Origin: Lytechinus variegatus
Lineage: Eukaryota; Echinodermata; Echinoidea; Temnopleuroida; Toxopneustidae
Reading direction: 5' to 3'
Assembly: GCF_018143015.1 (NCBI RefSeq)
Contig: NC_054744.1
Coordinates: 1,364,001-1,428,000 of the forward strand
DNA: 64,000 nt
Part shown: positions 44,475 through 56,439 of the stretch, piece after piece
Numbering within the stretch: the stretch's first letter is position 1
Layout: each line of letters begins with the position of its first letter
Translations under genes and position numbers: made by a program
Notes under the pieces: model-generated
What the model saw: only the letters and a program-made list of their open reading frames with translations
Databases searched by the model: none
What the model was told of the DNA's origin: nothing

Positions 44475-45834
44475 GCTGTTTATACTCCCCCACTTTCATA
44501 TCAGTTGTGGCTTGGTCAAGATGCACGTGCACATCTTTGCATTACTTTCTTCAAAGTTTTGGTGATTTATTCATTAATTGACAGCACTTTTATTCTTAAA
44601 ATCCCAGTAAACAACTCATCATCAGAAAATTGTGCACTTAAAAATACCTGTATCAGCTACCTTATTTGATAATCATTACTTCAAATTATACAACACATAC
44701 AAAGAACCTTGACATCTGATTGGATGAATGCATGTCATGTGACATTCAAAGGAATCAGCTGTATTCTTTCTTAGGCCTAATTTTCCATTTATTTTCGTTA
44801 TTTAGTCTAGACTATGTCTACATATCATGTGTTGTATAAAACAAATATTCAATGTTATGTCATTAATGCAAACGTTTGAATATTACATTCAGTGCAATTT
44901 GAAGTCTATTCAACGAGAAGCAGAGTTGAATAGACTTTTTCATTTCAACTTGCACGCTCATGTAATATTTGGAACAATAGCAATCGTAAACATTGAATAT
45001 TTGTATACTGTAGCATGCTGGATGGTTACTGATTATTAACATCTGTATGATAAAATATTACATCACATAGTTTATGTAGATTCAAATCAGTGATAGGTCA
45101 ATACGCCATCACAGGATCATAGCTGCGAGGATCACATTTGTTATATTCTAGGTTTTGATGTCGCCTTGGTGAAAATAACTGTGTTGCATTGTAAACAGCA
45201 GTGGTATATTTACTCACTGCTTATAACTTGCATAATCGATTATGTACTGCATCGACTGCACAAGCCATGCGCTTTCTGTATTTTTCCTAATTTTTTTTCT
45301 ATTATGACATAGATAGATCAGAGCTGCAAGCAAGCATGGCAAGTTGATCATAAATCCATCTCTGACTCTGATGGTGAATCTACATAGACTATATAACATA
45401 TATTGACTGGTCTGTTAAAATGCATTTTAACTTCCCTCTCAAGCTAGTATAATTTCCCTCAGCACTGCATGTTTCAGGTAACACATAATCCCTTGGGAGA
45501 ACTATAACTCCATCAGGGAAATAAAATGTTATATTCAAACTCCAGGTAGGCAATACCTGTATAATATCAATAACCACAGCTAGTAATATCATTGTACTGA
45601 ATGGTTGAGAGATGCTGATTTTAGAGTAGCATGTATTACTGTAGCCTTTAGCAACGTTCATTTGACCGTCAAATACAGCCATTCCAATGTGCTGTAATAT
45701 AATCTTTATGGCTTTACTGTGATATATAACAACTATGTGTGAGATAGCATTCTGTATTGATAATTGGGTGATACTCAAGAAAAAACAAACTGTCAAATTG
45801 TGAGACTATTATCAAAATAATGAAACCTCTTCTG
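44475..45834. other. Intergenic, no convincing gene
   Basis: A 135-codon minus-strand frame (45796-45389) shows no recognisable domain and no splice or promoter context. Recorded only as an unsupported open frame. Confidence 0.4.
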
Positions 45835-45955
45835 GGGCCCGTAACACAAAGCTTAGCAATGATCGTAGAACATTTTTCTACAATTGGTTCCATTGACTAC
45901 AATGTGCAATCACTTGTGAAAATCAAACACACAATCCTTTATGTTATGGGACCAA
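45835..45955. mobile_element. Small MITE, GGGGCCCGTAACACAAAG ends
   Basis: GGGCCCGTAACACAAAG at the left is roughly inverted in TTTATGTTATGGGACC at the right. A related start, GGGCTCCGTAACACAAAGG, occurs at 52851. Confidence 0.5.
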
Positions 45956-46003
45956 GGTCAATGAATTACTCTTGTTAATTTCTTAGTCACTACCTGGATG
46001 AAA

Positions 46004-46158
46004 ATTGTTATACAAACTATCTCTGAGTAAGATGGTGTGGAATTGGTTTAGAGTCATGACCAAGCTGTAAGGATGTTAACATTGTTATACAATCTATCTC
46101 TGTGTAAGATGGTGTGTAATTGGTTTAGAGTCATGACCAAGCTGTAAGGATGTTAAAC
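46004..46158 (+). repeat. 77-bp tandem duplication
   Basis: Two head-to-tail units begin ATTGTTATACAA at 46004 and 46081, and both contain GTAAGATGGTGTG and AGTCATGACCAAGCTGTAAG. Only a few mismatches. Confidence 0.9.
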
Positions 46159-46162
46159 ATCT

Positions 46163-46338
46163 GGTGGGTGTTTCATAAAGCTGTTCTTAAAGTTAAGAGC
46201 GACTTTAAGAACGACTGGTGAACCTTTCTTACGCACTTAAACCATCGTCAATGGTGTATACCATTTACCAAAAGAAAAGATCACCAGTCGTTCTTAAAGT
46301 CGCTCTTATCTTACGAACAGCTTTATGAAACACCCACC
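46163..46338. mobile_element. 176-bp MITE with GGTGGGTGTTTCATAAAGC ends
   Basis: Left and right ends are inverted over about 60 bp (GGTGGGTGTTTCATAAAGCT, AAGAGCGACTTTAAGAACGA). It forms a nearly complete hairpin with a loop of roughly 55 bp. Confidence 0.85.
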
Positions 46339-46963
46339 TGGACCCCGTATTTCAAATAATTATTAAAAATACGATGAAACTTATTTAATGGAAATCCATC
46401 AAAGTCATAATTCCATGAATTAATCTTGTACATTTGACCACAATTTTCCCCATTTCTTTCTTCACTTCATCAACTCCTCAAGCCAAGATACATTGAAAGA
46501 ATTATCTTAATAAGACATTGCCATTTGGGACCTGACCATAACCTTTGTTTTACAATGATTTAACTTTGCTATAGAAAGCGTCAACATTGATTCCCACCAA
46601 CAAAGGATGAAAAACAGTCTTAACAAGAGGAAGAACAGAAAAAAAATTAGATTAATTGAATAAAAGAAAATGTGTCGAGATGATGATGATGAGAATTAAA
46701 GAATTGAACCAAGTAATGGAAGAAAGATATAGTTTTCATACAGTTTATCAAATAATTTGCTAAAATCCAACATGTGTCACAAATATTTCACCAGTAGTTA
46801 AATTTTAGCTAACAGCAAAACTTTCTAATGACTAGTTTTAATGAGTAGTCATGATTTTGAAATGAGTAATAAACACTATCTTATAAAGCACATCATTTTG
46901 CTCAGGCATTACAACAATTACACACACTTGTATCTTTAAAACTGTCCAAATACCGACAACTAC
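46339..46963. other. Intergenic, nothing recognised
   Basis: No coding or repeat signal. Confidence 0.45.
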
Positions 46964-47099
46964 TGTAGAAGCTGTTATTTTCGCGGGGGTTTTATTTTCG
47001 CGGATTGCCGATCGGCCGCGAATTTAACAACCCGCGAAAAATGTCGGGACCCCCGCGATTCGCGAAAAATTCTGTACGCGAAAATAACAGCTTGTACAG
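46964..47099. mobile_element. 136-bp MITE, AAGCTGTTATTTTCGCG ends, TA target
   Basis: CTGTAGAAGCTGTTATTTTC and its inverted copy GAAAATAACAGCTTGTACAG bound a CpG-rich core full of TTCGCGG and CGCGAAAA words, flanked by TA. The CpG density contrasts sharply with its surroundings. Confidence 0.85.
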
Positions 47100-49105
47100 T
47101 ATATAATACCATGAGCATGTTAGAACTCTTCCAAAGGTACCTTAAGTGTGTAGTTCTTCAATAATGTGTAAATAGTGCCTGTGTTTGTAGTAGACTCTAT
47201 AAATACCTCTCAAGAAATGTATTACCCATTACATTTACTGCTCTTACAATCCCTTGGTGTTCCTGACAATTCAAATCAAACAAGAATGTAAATGTATTCC
47301 ACAATAATGATGTGCACATATATGGACTGCTTATAACGTCATTAGCCTATCAGTATACCAAAGCCCCATTTGGATCTAATTCTAACGTCAAAGACCACGA
47401 AACATGAAAACAATCATTGAGAAAATCAAGATATGAACATGGACGGATTAATGTTCTCTTGGACATACTCTGAATATAAACATGGTGACAAATTACATCA
47501 AGGAGTTGGGGCATTACAGTTATGTTGTAAATTGGACATCAGTGATACAGCAATACTGCCTTCAATGACTCTTCTACAAGGCTATGGAGGCAAAACCTTT
47601 TATCTCTAAACAGAGATATTAATTTCTAAAGAGACTGAAGAGTTGTTATGACGCTGTATCCAATAAATCACTAGCCAAATGTATGTCCTGTATTCTGAAC
47701 TCAGGTTAAAAAACTCTTGCTTCAAGTTAAGGTTTACATAATGGATAGTCGAATGTATCACAAATCTCTATAAGATTAGAGGTTGAATTGAAGTAGTTAC
47801 CTTTACCATTCCTGCATGGATTTAAAAAAAAACCTCAAAAAACATAACAAAATCCAATGAAAATTTTGGCTTCTCACGATGTTATGCCGGACTTAGATCA
47901 CTGTCTACTAAAGTTAACTTGGATTTCAGTTTACAGGCCAAAGTATGGTGTTAACAGAAAATTTTGCAGTTTCTCCTTATTCTAAATACAAGTAGCAATG
48001 AATAATTAGAGAAAATATATAACTGAGAAAAAATAAACCATTTCAAGTGAAGCATGATGTGCCATTACTGATTAGAAGATGTATAACTGAAACTAATCAT
48101 TATGCTCTCTAAGCTCTCTAAATTGGCAACATTATACGAACAATAAAATGACTTTAATATGAAAATGCAAATTATCATTTTGGCTTGTATTGAAACAATA
48201 TTTGTATGTGGATAAGAATAGAATGATTGCTGCTAATTTGAGGAGAGCAACATCTGACAAAATTTTTTCTCTGATTTTTCTGATCAAAAAAGTGAATTTC
48301 CCATTAAGTACACCAAGGCACTGTCTTACATTGAATTCAAATAGATTAAAATCAATCATAAATTAGTATCAATTATTTAATCGCAATTTTGAGCTTGATT
48401 TGAACTTATTGCAACTCTTAGTAAGACAGTGCCTAGTTATCCAAAGAAAGACTTTACTAATTAACTTCTTTATCAATCTTCTAATTCCACAACATGTTGT
48501 ATAGGGACCGTCCAGATTCTAGATTAATCTAACCTTTTCTCAACCAAAGGAATAGAGTCATTCAATGAACGTTAAGAAAAAGCATTAATTAGTATTTGAA
48601 TAATGAAGTCTAATACAATCTTAGATCATAAAAATACAATCAATATTACCAGTCTTATTCTCTTATATATCCTCTCTGGTTTTACCTTTCCAAAGCATAA
48701 GAATCATTATGTGTTCTGTTTTTAACAGCTGCATAGTATTTGAAATGTGTTTACTTCATACATACATTCATATTATTGTTAGAAGCATGATAAATGTTAA
48801 ACACCTTTTCCCACTACTCTGAAACAAATGTAACCTTAGCAGACGTTGAAGCATACATTAAAGGACATGGAGACAGCAATTGATAATGATGGACAGAAAC
48901 GATGCATTAGAAATGAGCCACGGCTTAAACCCTTTGTAGCATTGAATGTTTCAGTAGCAAGCCATTACTGGAACATACCTATAAAGATATTACAACAATC
49001 ATGACAACATTCGCATCTCATATCATCTCTTTTATCGATTCTTTAAAAAAAATATATAGGCAATCTTGTCCATGCTAACTACATATCATGTGACTGGTCT
49101 CATGA
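47100..49105 (-). other. Probable 3' UTR and downstream of the USP3-like gene
   Basis: Non-coding sequence after the minus-strand stop at 49106. I found no clear AATAAA (plus-strand TTTATT) close by, so the polyadenylation site is not placed. Confidence 0.35.
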
Positions 49106-49260
49106 CTATGATGGAATGTTTCCATTGTGGATGCTAGAGAAGGAAAGAAAATCATCCTTGAATTGATGACTGACATAGAAAAGGATGTAGGCTTTACATC
49201 TGGTGATGACTTTCTCTTCTACAGGGGTCACTGTACTATCATTGAAGCAGTACCACTGAC
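49106..49260 (-). CDS. usp3: USP3-like deubiquitinase, last coding exon
   Basis: Acceptor CACACAG at 49268-49261, then the frame continues QWYCFNDSTVTPVEEKVITR, CKAYILFYVSHQF and stops with TAG at 49106-49108. WYCFNDS contains the third residue of the USP catalytic triad. KAYILFY is the closing beta-strand block of the USP fold, as in USP3. About 18-20 residues (KDDFLSFSSIHNGNIPS) follow the fold, somewhat longer than the tail I remember for vertebrate USP3. Confidence 0.9.
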
Positions 49261-50376
49261 CTGTGTGTGTATAACATGAAGAAAAGAAAGAAAAAGAGGA
49301 TTAAAATTAAGAATTAAAAAATAAAGAAAAATAAATTAATCAAACCATGCTAATCAGGAATTCAAGAATTACAAAATCAATCTAATCCCTGAGTACCACA
49401 ATGCTGACTCCATACTTTCATTTATTCTACATGTAGGTTTCAAGAATAAATATCCATTAATTTAGGTTGCACAAAGTAAAAAAGCCTCAGATTTCCTCAG
49501 CAATTTCGTTAGCGTTCATCCGAATCGTCGTATCAGTCAATTTTGGTTTAGAAAAAATAATTTTGGGATTTTCGCAGAAAATGAGGGTACAAGTCCTATT
49601 CTAATACATGATTAAATTTCTAGGTAGTAATTTTTTTCAGTTTCTGAGATATGTAGAGATTTTCACAGCGATGCCATACAAACTTTTTATAAAATGCATG
49701 AGTCCCATGGAGAAACTCAAGCAAAGCAAACAAAAGCTTGAACACTTAATATGCAAATGCGCTATCAGCCAAACTGTCGTATCTGCACTGCACTGACTTT
49801 GCACATGAAAGAGTGTTCAACGTTTTGCTTGATTATGCGCATTGAAATTAAGGTGGGGTTGTTGTATCCCCTATGGCGTTTTTGTATAAGGAAAATCTAA
49901 ACTGCTCAAATCAAAATTACAAGCATGTAGCTCTTTGGCGATATTTCCTCTGATTCCTGGTTTTGTGTAAAAATTAAAAATTTCAATAAATTGTCTTGAT
50001 CTTTCCAACCATGTATTTTTCTAGCAATGAAAATGTTGTAAGGCTGGGGAACAAAGTGTGGAAATTATAGTAAATTTTGAAGTCGATTTCTTCTAGAATG
50101 GGTGTACACTGTATGATGGTTCAGATGACCTCAACTTCATATTGCTCGTCCAATACCATTTCCCAAAAGAAATCAAATGCTAACCAAATGATTGTATAAG
50201 GTCTTATTGGCAGCTGGTTGTTAAAGGTTGCTAAAGCATGTTGGACTCAATTATTTTAGCATTGTTAATGATTTGATAGAGTTTTAAAAACAAATGAGAT
50301 ACAAAGATTTCAGTACCCTGTAAATGTTGTCAGTGAAAAGTGCTGATAACATGAAGCTTGTCTAATAAAGACTTAC
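49261..50376 (-). other. USP3-like intron, last
   Basis: GT-AG intron between the two final coding exons. No further feature. Confidence 0.6.
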
Positions 50377-50417
50377 CATTGTTGACTGCAAAGGCTATGT
50401 AGTGACCAGCACCAGCC
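50377..50417 (-). CDS. usp3: USP3-like deubiquitinase, penultimate coding exon
   Basis: A 41-nt exon between acceptor TTAACAG and donor GTAAGT. It completes a Gly codon and encodes AGAGHYIAFAVNN plus one base. GHY carries the catalytic histidine of the cysteine protease triad. Phase fits both neighbours exactly. Human USP3 has GSGHYTAYA at this place. Confidence 0.92.
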
Positions 50418-50539
50418 CTGTTAAGAAGAAATCATAGGCATCAACATAAGAAATAGTACAAAGTGCAATAAACTTTTATCTCTGATTACATAATGCAGCA
50501 CACTTTAGACTTTACATCTAATATGACCAATTTCCATTT

Positions 50540-51310
50540 AAAAAAATAAATAAAAAGTATACAAAAACAAAGAATACAAAAGAAATTTAAAGAACAATAA
50601 AATTCATATGAATTTTTTTGTTCATCTTAAGAGACTGAAGCTATTACCTGGCAGTTACCCATCTCTGACAACTATGTATGTGTATTCTTATCCTCCGAGG
50701 ATTCCACCCCCCCCCCGATCTCGGCCACCAATCACACAAGCATCGCAAACAAAATTTCAGATGTAAGGTGCAATGCAATCTGAATTGTTAATTTTTCTGA
50801 AATAACGCTTTTTTTTCATATGAATTCATTATGTTGATTAAAATAACAAAATTACTCCAATCGACAAAATACAGCCCAATATGTGCTAATATTCTATTCA
50901 AAGACTCTTTGTAGGATTCCGAACAAAAGTATTCTAAAAGAAAAATTCAGTATTGCAATTTTTCATATGAAGTTTATTATTCTTGAAAATTCTTATGCAT
51001 TTCCTTGTTTATTTCTATTTCTTTATTTTTTTTCAATGGAAATTGTCAACAATTTAGTTCTACTCATAAACAAGGCAATTTTTTTGAAGTAGAAATAATG
51101 AAACAGTAACTGTTAGGAATTTCGCCCAAACCACAAATTGCATTGGATTTGTACATGAATTCATGTTTTTGAGCAATTACAAAATGTTGAATATTTTCAG
51201 AACTGCGTACCCAGGGTCGCAAATTAGGTCTTAATAAGTTATGCAAGGCTTGAAAAAAAAGTCATAGAACGGCATGGCACCAACATTTCACGTCAGATTT
51301 ATCACCCCAA
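50540..51310 (-). mobile_element. Decayed reversed copy of the CCCTAAAAAGACT element
   Basis: Minus-strand reading shows the ordered blocks of the family: GATAAATCTGACGTGAAATG, TTTTTTTCAAGCCTTGCATA, GACCCTGGGTACGCAGTTCT, GAGCAATT...TCAAAAACATGAATTC, TGTACAAATCCAATGCAATT. It ends in a C/G-run near 50707, corresponding to the far end. Confidence 0.6.
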
Positions 51311-51954
51311 CCAATTAGGGTTCTCACATTTATGTCCATTTCTTTCAGTATATTTTTTTTCATTTTTTTTTTACCTTTTCTATCACTTCCTCCCAGAAAT
51401 GAGAATAAACAATATTTTCCCATGGCTTGGCTTTGAGAAGACAGCTGCATGTAGATCTACTTGCTTCAGAAATGATTATTTTTCCCACCATCTTGACCAA
51501 TTATTTACTTATTATCATCACTATCATCATTAATAATAACTGAGATATCAGAACCCATTCAAATTACAAATGAATAAAGGGACCCCTGTTGTTATAGAGT
51601 TGTTCTTTAATACCAAGGAAAAGTCTATGACTCTTTAATACCATTGTTGATTGCATGTGGGATTTTTAATCAATGCAAAGAATATGAAATAAGGGTTTCA
51701 CAGCAATTAAAAGCTCATCTGAGCAGAATGTGTAGCAGTCATAAATTACATGTAAATAGATCACAGAGGTTATACGTTGCAGGTCTGGCTAAATCCCTCT
51801 GCTTACAATCAAATGTATATAAAAATATATTTAAAACGAGGCAAAAGCAATTTTGTGTCTTGACCACTTATGAAAATAACCAGAAATATCGTGATTTCCA
51901 AGGGCACGCAACAGAATTGTATTGAAACTTCATTGTGACATGACTGGGATGGAA
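51311..51954 (-). other. USP3-like intron sequence, nothing recognised
   Basis: Intronic. The 93-codon frame at 51644-51925 (+) has no recognisable content. Confidence 0.45.
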
Positions 51955-52365
51955 TAACACTTCTCATAAGAGCCTTGCACATGAACTATAATATTGACCT
52001 TAAAATGACCTTTGACCTTACCATGTGACCTCCGACTGCAGCATAACATGCAGGTCACCGAAGTACATCTACCATCCAAGTTTTGTTGAGAAGTGACTTA
52101 CGGTTGCGGAGTTAGGTGTCATAAGAAAGTCTTGCATGTAAACTTTAACGTTGACCTAAAAATTACCTTTGACCTTATCATGTGACCTCCGACTGCAACA
52201 CATGCAGGTCCCCCAAGTCCATCTACCATCCAAGTTTGGTTCAAAAGCAACTTACGGTTGTGGAGTTATGTGTCATTAGGTTTACGAAAGACGGACGACA
52301 GACGAAGGACGGACGATATTTGGATCCTTAAGTTTCGCCTTCACCTCTGGTGGGCGAGACAAAAA
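51955..52365. repeat. TGACCTTTGACCTTA repeat ending in GGACGGACG block
   Basis: Two units about 170 bp apart (cores near 52005 and 52168) carry TTTGACCTTA(C/T)CATGTGACC, TCCGACTGCA and CATCTACCATCCAAGTTT. They are followed by GACGGACGACAGACGAAGGA and GGTGGGCGAGAC. This is a dispersed repeat type I associate with marine invertebrates. Confidence 0.7.
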
Positions 52366-52666
52366 ACGGATGTGTGAAACAGGAAAGATGCAATGAAATA
52401 TTCCCATAGCCTGTTTTCAGTAAATGAAATTCTCTCAGCTGATGAACCATTTCAATTCTTCAGCTTGTCACCTCATACAAGAATTATTAACTGTCATGGC
52501 GGGGGAGGGGAGTACATGTGGTATACACACCTAAACGCATTGGTCAATCTTGTTCAGGAAACATGCATCATTGCATTAAATACCATGTGTGCACTGGCAT
52601 TTAAGCATGACTTGAAGTAACACTTAATTCTATATGACCCCCCCCTCTCTGTTCAAGGATACTCAC
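52366..52666 (-). other. USP3-like intron sequence
   Basis: Nothing recognised apart from short G and C runs. Confidence 0.45.
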
Positions 52667-52734
52667 CCTGACCCTTGATGTACAATGACTGCAGCTAAAT
52701 CATAAACAGTTGAGCTAACATTCTCATCTTGACA
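52667..52734 (-). CDS. usp3: USP3-like deubiquitinase, coding exon
   Basis: A 68-nt exon between acceptor TATATAG and donor GTGAGT. It encodes CQDENVSSTVYDLAAVIVHQ then GS and two bases. YDLAAVIVHQGSG matches the YDLAAVVVHHGSG block that precedes the catalytic histidine loop in USP3. A decayed second copy of this exon lies at 53186-53253. Confidence 0.92.
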
Positions 52735-52850
52735 CTATATAAAGACAAACAAAAAATGAAAGGAATACATAGCTCAACATTACACCAATATTAACTCTGA
52801 GCTAAAACATAGCGACATTCATCTACCAGTAGTTGCCTATATATAACTCT

Positions 52851-53004
52851 GGGCTCCGTAACACAAAGGTTTGCAGTGAATTGCAAATATGAAAGAACCG
52901 CACTGATTGGTCCCTGGTCAGTGTATTAAACCAAATGCATGTGTAACATTGATATTGATTGTTCAGTTCATTTAGTAATTGATCGCTAATACAGAGCCCT
53001 GGTT
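52851..53004. mobile_element. Small MITE with GGGCTCCGTA ends
   Basis: GGGCTCCGTAACACAAAGG at the left and ATACAGAGCCC at the right are partly inverted. Related in its start to 45835-45955. Confidence 0.4.
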
Positions 53005-53049
53005 TTATTCCAGCTGCTGCTTCCAGTGCTCTTTGCATTCATGGAATTA

Positions 53050-53130
53050 ATTCTGCCAGGCACCAAGTCATCTCACCTGAGTTGAATGCAATATAATGTG
53101 GACAAATTTCTAGCTGAAGGAAAACATGTC
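53050..53130. repeat. Copy of the CACCTGGGTTGAG dispersed repeat
   Basis: CTCACCTGAGTTGAATGC, ATAATGTGGACAAATTTC and TAGCTGAAGG parallel 42640-42690. Confidence 0.55.
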
Positions 53131-53185
53131 ATGACTGCCTATTTGAAATATAAAATCAACAACCAGACCGATATTTAGTCAATTT

Positions 53186-53253
53186 CAGCTAAATCTATGT
53201 ATGATTACTGCTGCTAAATCATGAACAAATGAGCTTATTTTATCATCTTGACA
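53186..53253 (-). pseudogene. Decayed duplicate of the YDLAAV exon
   Basis: Aligns without gaps to the exon at 52667-52734 over 68 nt, with 48 identical bases (46 of the first 57). It still reads open: CQDDKISSFVHDLAAVIIHR, then FS. The acceptor AG has become TT and the donor GTGAGT has become AAATTG, so it can no longer be spliced in the normal way. The flank on the acceptor side also shows weak similarity, as expected of a tandem exon duplication. Confidence 0.8.
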
Positions 53254-53554
53254 AAGTGGGATACAACAAAATAAGAAAAAATAAAATTTCAAATGTTACA
53301 TCAATAACAATTCATAAACTTTTGTAAAATCTACATATGGAACTATTAATATGTACAAGTATAATAATTTCCAACTCAAAGTAATAATGTCTCATTATCA
53401 AACCTTTGATGGAGATAACATGCAATGAATATCTGAAACAACCTTTTCATATGGCCATGTTTATTCATTTGAGAAAGCATTGAAACCAAATACAAGTTAA
53501 CACAATGTGCACTACTTCAAAAGAAATTTTTACTAATCAAGGTGAATGACACTT
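53254..53554 (-). other. USP3-like intron sequence
   Basis: Contains faint similarity to the sequence flanking 52734; otherwise plain. Confidence 0.4.
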
Positions 53555-54166
53555 AAAGGGGTACTCCAGGCTGAAATATCTATATCTAAATAAATAGAGG
53601 AATTTTAAAGGAGCAAAATGTTGAAAATTTCATCAAAATCTGATAACAAATAAAAAAGTTAGTGGATTTTAGAGTTTAGCAATATTTTGAAGAAAAAAAA
53701 GTTGTATGTACGTCATTACGAATATTCATTAGGTGGACTGATGATGTCACATCTCCACTTTCCTTTTTCTCATGTATTACATGAAATAATCATTGTTTTA
53801 TTTTTTTTCATACATCTGTGAATGACATGTCTCCCTTGTAATGAAATATTTTGCAGCAATGAATATCTAATGCACTAAATCAGTTGCCAGTCCATTTTTT
53901 TTAAGTTCTTAGTAGCCAAAATTCGAATAAAAATAATTTCATGTAATAAAATAACAACAGAATAAGTGGAGATATAACATCACCAATTTGCTCATTGAAT
54001 ATTCATGAAGAAATCTAGAACTGTTTCACCAGAATACTGCAAATCTTTTAAATGCTATAGATTTGTTATTCCTTGTCTGATATTGATCAAATTTTTAGTG
54101 TTTTGTTTGTCCGATTTTTCTTTGTCTGTTCCAATCATATCATCTTTAGCCTGGAGTATCCTATTA
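53555..54166. repeat. Related inverted-repeat family, ACTCCAGGCTG ends
   Basis: Begins AAAGGGGTACTCCAGGCTGA and ends TTTAGCCTGGAGTATCCT in inverted orientation. The interior (GAAAATTTCATCAAAATCTG, CGTCATTACGAATATTCATT) resembles the AAGTCCACC family but is a distinct subfamily. Confidence 0.75.
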
Positions 54167-54202
54167 TTCAAGCCTGACTTGTGCTCCCAGGTAGTGACTT
54201 AC

Positions 54203-54322
54203 CTCTGTACCAAGCATGTAGGGTTGTATATCTAAGCCTTTCATAGGAAACTGTACATAGGTATCTATCTTAGTTCGTAGAAAACCAGACCATGTGAAGC
54301 GCTTTAGATGTATACATAGTAC
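54203..54322 (-). CDS. usp3: USP3-like deubiquitinase, coding exon
   Basis: A 120-nt exon, phase 0 at both ends, between acceptor TGCTAG and donor GTAAGT. It encodes [20 protein letters not shown], then [28 protein letters not shown] is a hallmark USP block, and KIDTYVQFP matches the KVDTYVEFP block of USP3. Confidence 0.93.
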
Positions 54323-54494
54323 CTAGCAAAGAAAAAACATTTTTTAGTTTACACTCACATAAATAGACAAGTTGATGTCATCAAATACAAAGAACATCAG
54401 TACAAATGGTTAAAATGCTCAAAGCCATGTTCAAAGGAAAATCCCCAAAAATGAAATTCAAAAATGGAAAAAATAGAAACAAGCTGGACATTAA

Positions 54495-55189
54495 CCCTAA
54501 AAAGACTGGGGGGGCTGATTCAGCCCCCCCTCGACATTTTTCGCGATAAATCCGCCGCGCGAAATTTTTTGACCGCTTCGCTCGCTGACTTTTTACTTTC
54601 AAGTCTCGCGCAACTTTTGAGACCAAAATTGTGACCCCCGGGTACACGGTTCCAAAATTACGCAACATTTCGTAAGTGCATGCAGACCCAAAATTACTCA
54701 AAAACGTGAATTTGTGTACAAATCCAATGCAAATAGTGTTCTTAGCCAAAATTCATAAATGTATCATTATTTTTCCTTTTACTGCTTAAAATCAATTATT
54801 TTAAACAAAACAAAAGTCGAAAAACAAAGAAATACATAAGAAATTTAGAAAACAATAGAATACATAAGAAAATAAATGCGATTTTGAATTTTTTTTTAAA
54901 TCAATTTGATCAGATGCCTATCTAGAGTATGTGAAACAAAAATTAGCATTTCAGGGGCATTATTTTATTAATTAGAGCAAACTTATGATTTTACGCATAA
55001 ATTAGCATAATTAATGAGACATGAGATTTTTTGCAGAATTTGATGTTATAGTTTTGTAGATAATGCCATGGGTAACGCGTGTGCCAATTTTCGTCGCAAT
55101 CGCGCGATCGACGGCCAAGATCATAAGGGGGGGCTGAATCAGCCCCCCCCAGTCTTCTTAGGCGTCGAAATAGCCCAGTCTATTTAGGG
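54495..55189. mobile_element. piggyBac-like MITE with terminal hairpins, copy 2
   Basis: 695 bp, starting CCCTAAAAAGACTGGG and ending CCCAGTCTATTTAGGG. TTAA stands directly on both sides (54491-54494, 55190-55193). G-run/CTGATTCAG/C-run palindromes lie just inside each end. It is closely similar to 13835-14561 throughout, with small indels in the middle. It lies in an intron of the protease gene. Confidence 0.85.
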
Positions 55190-55238
55190 TTAAGGGGGAA
55201 AATGAAAAGAAAAATTAACAACCTCCCCAAAAACATCT

Positions 55239-55690
55239 TTAAAGGTCAAGTCCACCTCAGAAAATTTTGATTTTAATTATTAGATAAAAATCAAACAACC
55301 ATAGGGCTGAAAAATTCACCAAAATCAGATGTTAAAATAAGAAAGTTATGACATTTCAAAATTTTGCTTACCGGTATTTTTTACAGAACAGTTATATGCA
55401 CAATTCAGTGATATGCAAATGAGAGAGTAGATGATATCCCTCACTATTTCTTTTGTTTTACAATATTTCAATTTTAACAGATTTTACAATAATGACTAAC
55501 TTGACTGAACCACAAATGTTACAACAATGGTCATTCATATGTTAAGGGAGAGATAAAACTTAGTTTCATGAGACAATGAGAAAATTAAATATAATGAAAT
55601 ACAAATGAAATACTGAGTGATGTCATCAGTACCCTTATTTGCATGCTGACCAGGATGAGCATGTAACTCTTTTTTAAATGTAGCAAATCA
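55239..55690. repeat. AAGTCCACC family copy, right arm truncated
   Basis: Starts AAAGGTCAAGTCCACCTCAG and runs through TATGCAAATGAGAGAGTAGA and TACTGAGTGATGTCATCAGT. The terminal part of the second arm is missing. Confidence 0.75.
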
Positions 55691-56439
55691 CAATTTTTTG
55701 TAAAATATTTAAATTGAAGAAAATGCTGGAAAGGGAGAATAACTTATTTATCAGTAATTGAATAATAAAAAGAGGGCGCTATTACAGGCGAGTTAGTCGA
55801 GATGTTTGGTGGTTGATCGGTCATGGATTATAAATGAAAGAGAGATCAATGCGGAAACTCAAATAGTTCACTACAATACCACCTGTTTAGTGATGGGCCT
55901 TGCTAATCAAAGTTATTTGCACTACATTGGTACTAATACGTTCAAGTATTCATGACATGAGGAAGTTTATAAACTGAACCACCATTCTTTCATGGTCTCT
56001 TAAGCTCCACCCATTTTTTAGCCTAGTTACTCCCAAATTGGGCGTGGTTTGGGAAATAATTGGGGTATTGATGCAGGGTGCTTTAATGTTTGTATTTTGA
56101 TTGGCCCGTCTATCTCTATCTATAAAACACATGGGGTTCGTAACACATGTTGCTTTGCTGGGAATATCCGGGGCACGAGTTTCAGTTTTACTTTTAAGTT
56201 TGTTTGGTGTACATGATCTCACTGTAAGCTCTCACTTAGGTTCACCCAGCCTATAAGTGTAATATTGACTATGTGATTGATTCCATGTTTACTCTGTGAT
56301 TTCAGCTAATTTTGATTTAGAACTAAATACACATCAATGTATTTTACTGCCTCAGATTTTATTCTCCACTTTCTCATTTTGTTAGTTATATCATGGTGAA
56401 CGGAGAGTGTGCTGACGACTGTTATAGCTGCCTTTACAA
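55691..56439 (-). other. USP3-like intron sequence, nothing recognised
   Basis: A 90-codon minus-strand frame (56222-55950) has no recognisable content. Confidence 0.4.

Noticed and set aside
45389..45796. 135-codon minus-strand frame
   Set aside because: No motif, AT-rich composition and no gene context.
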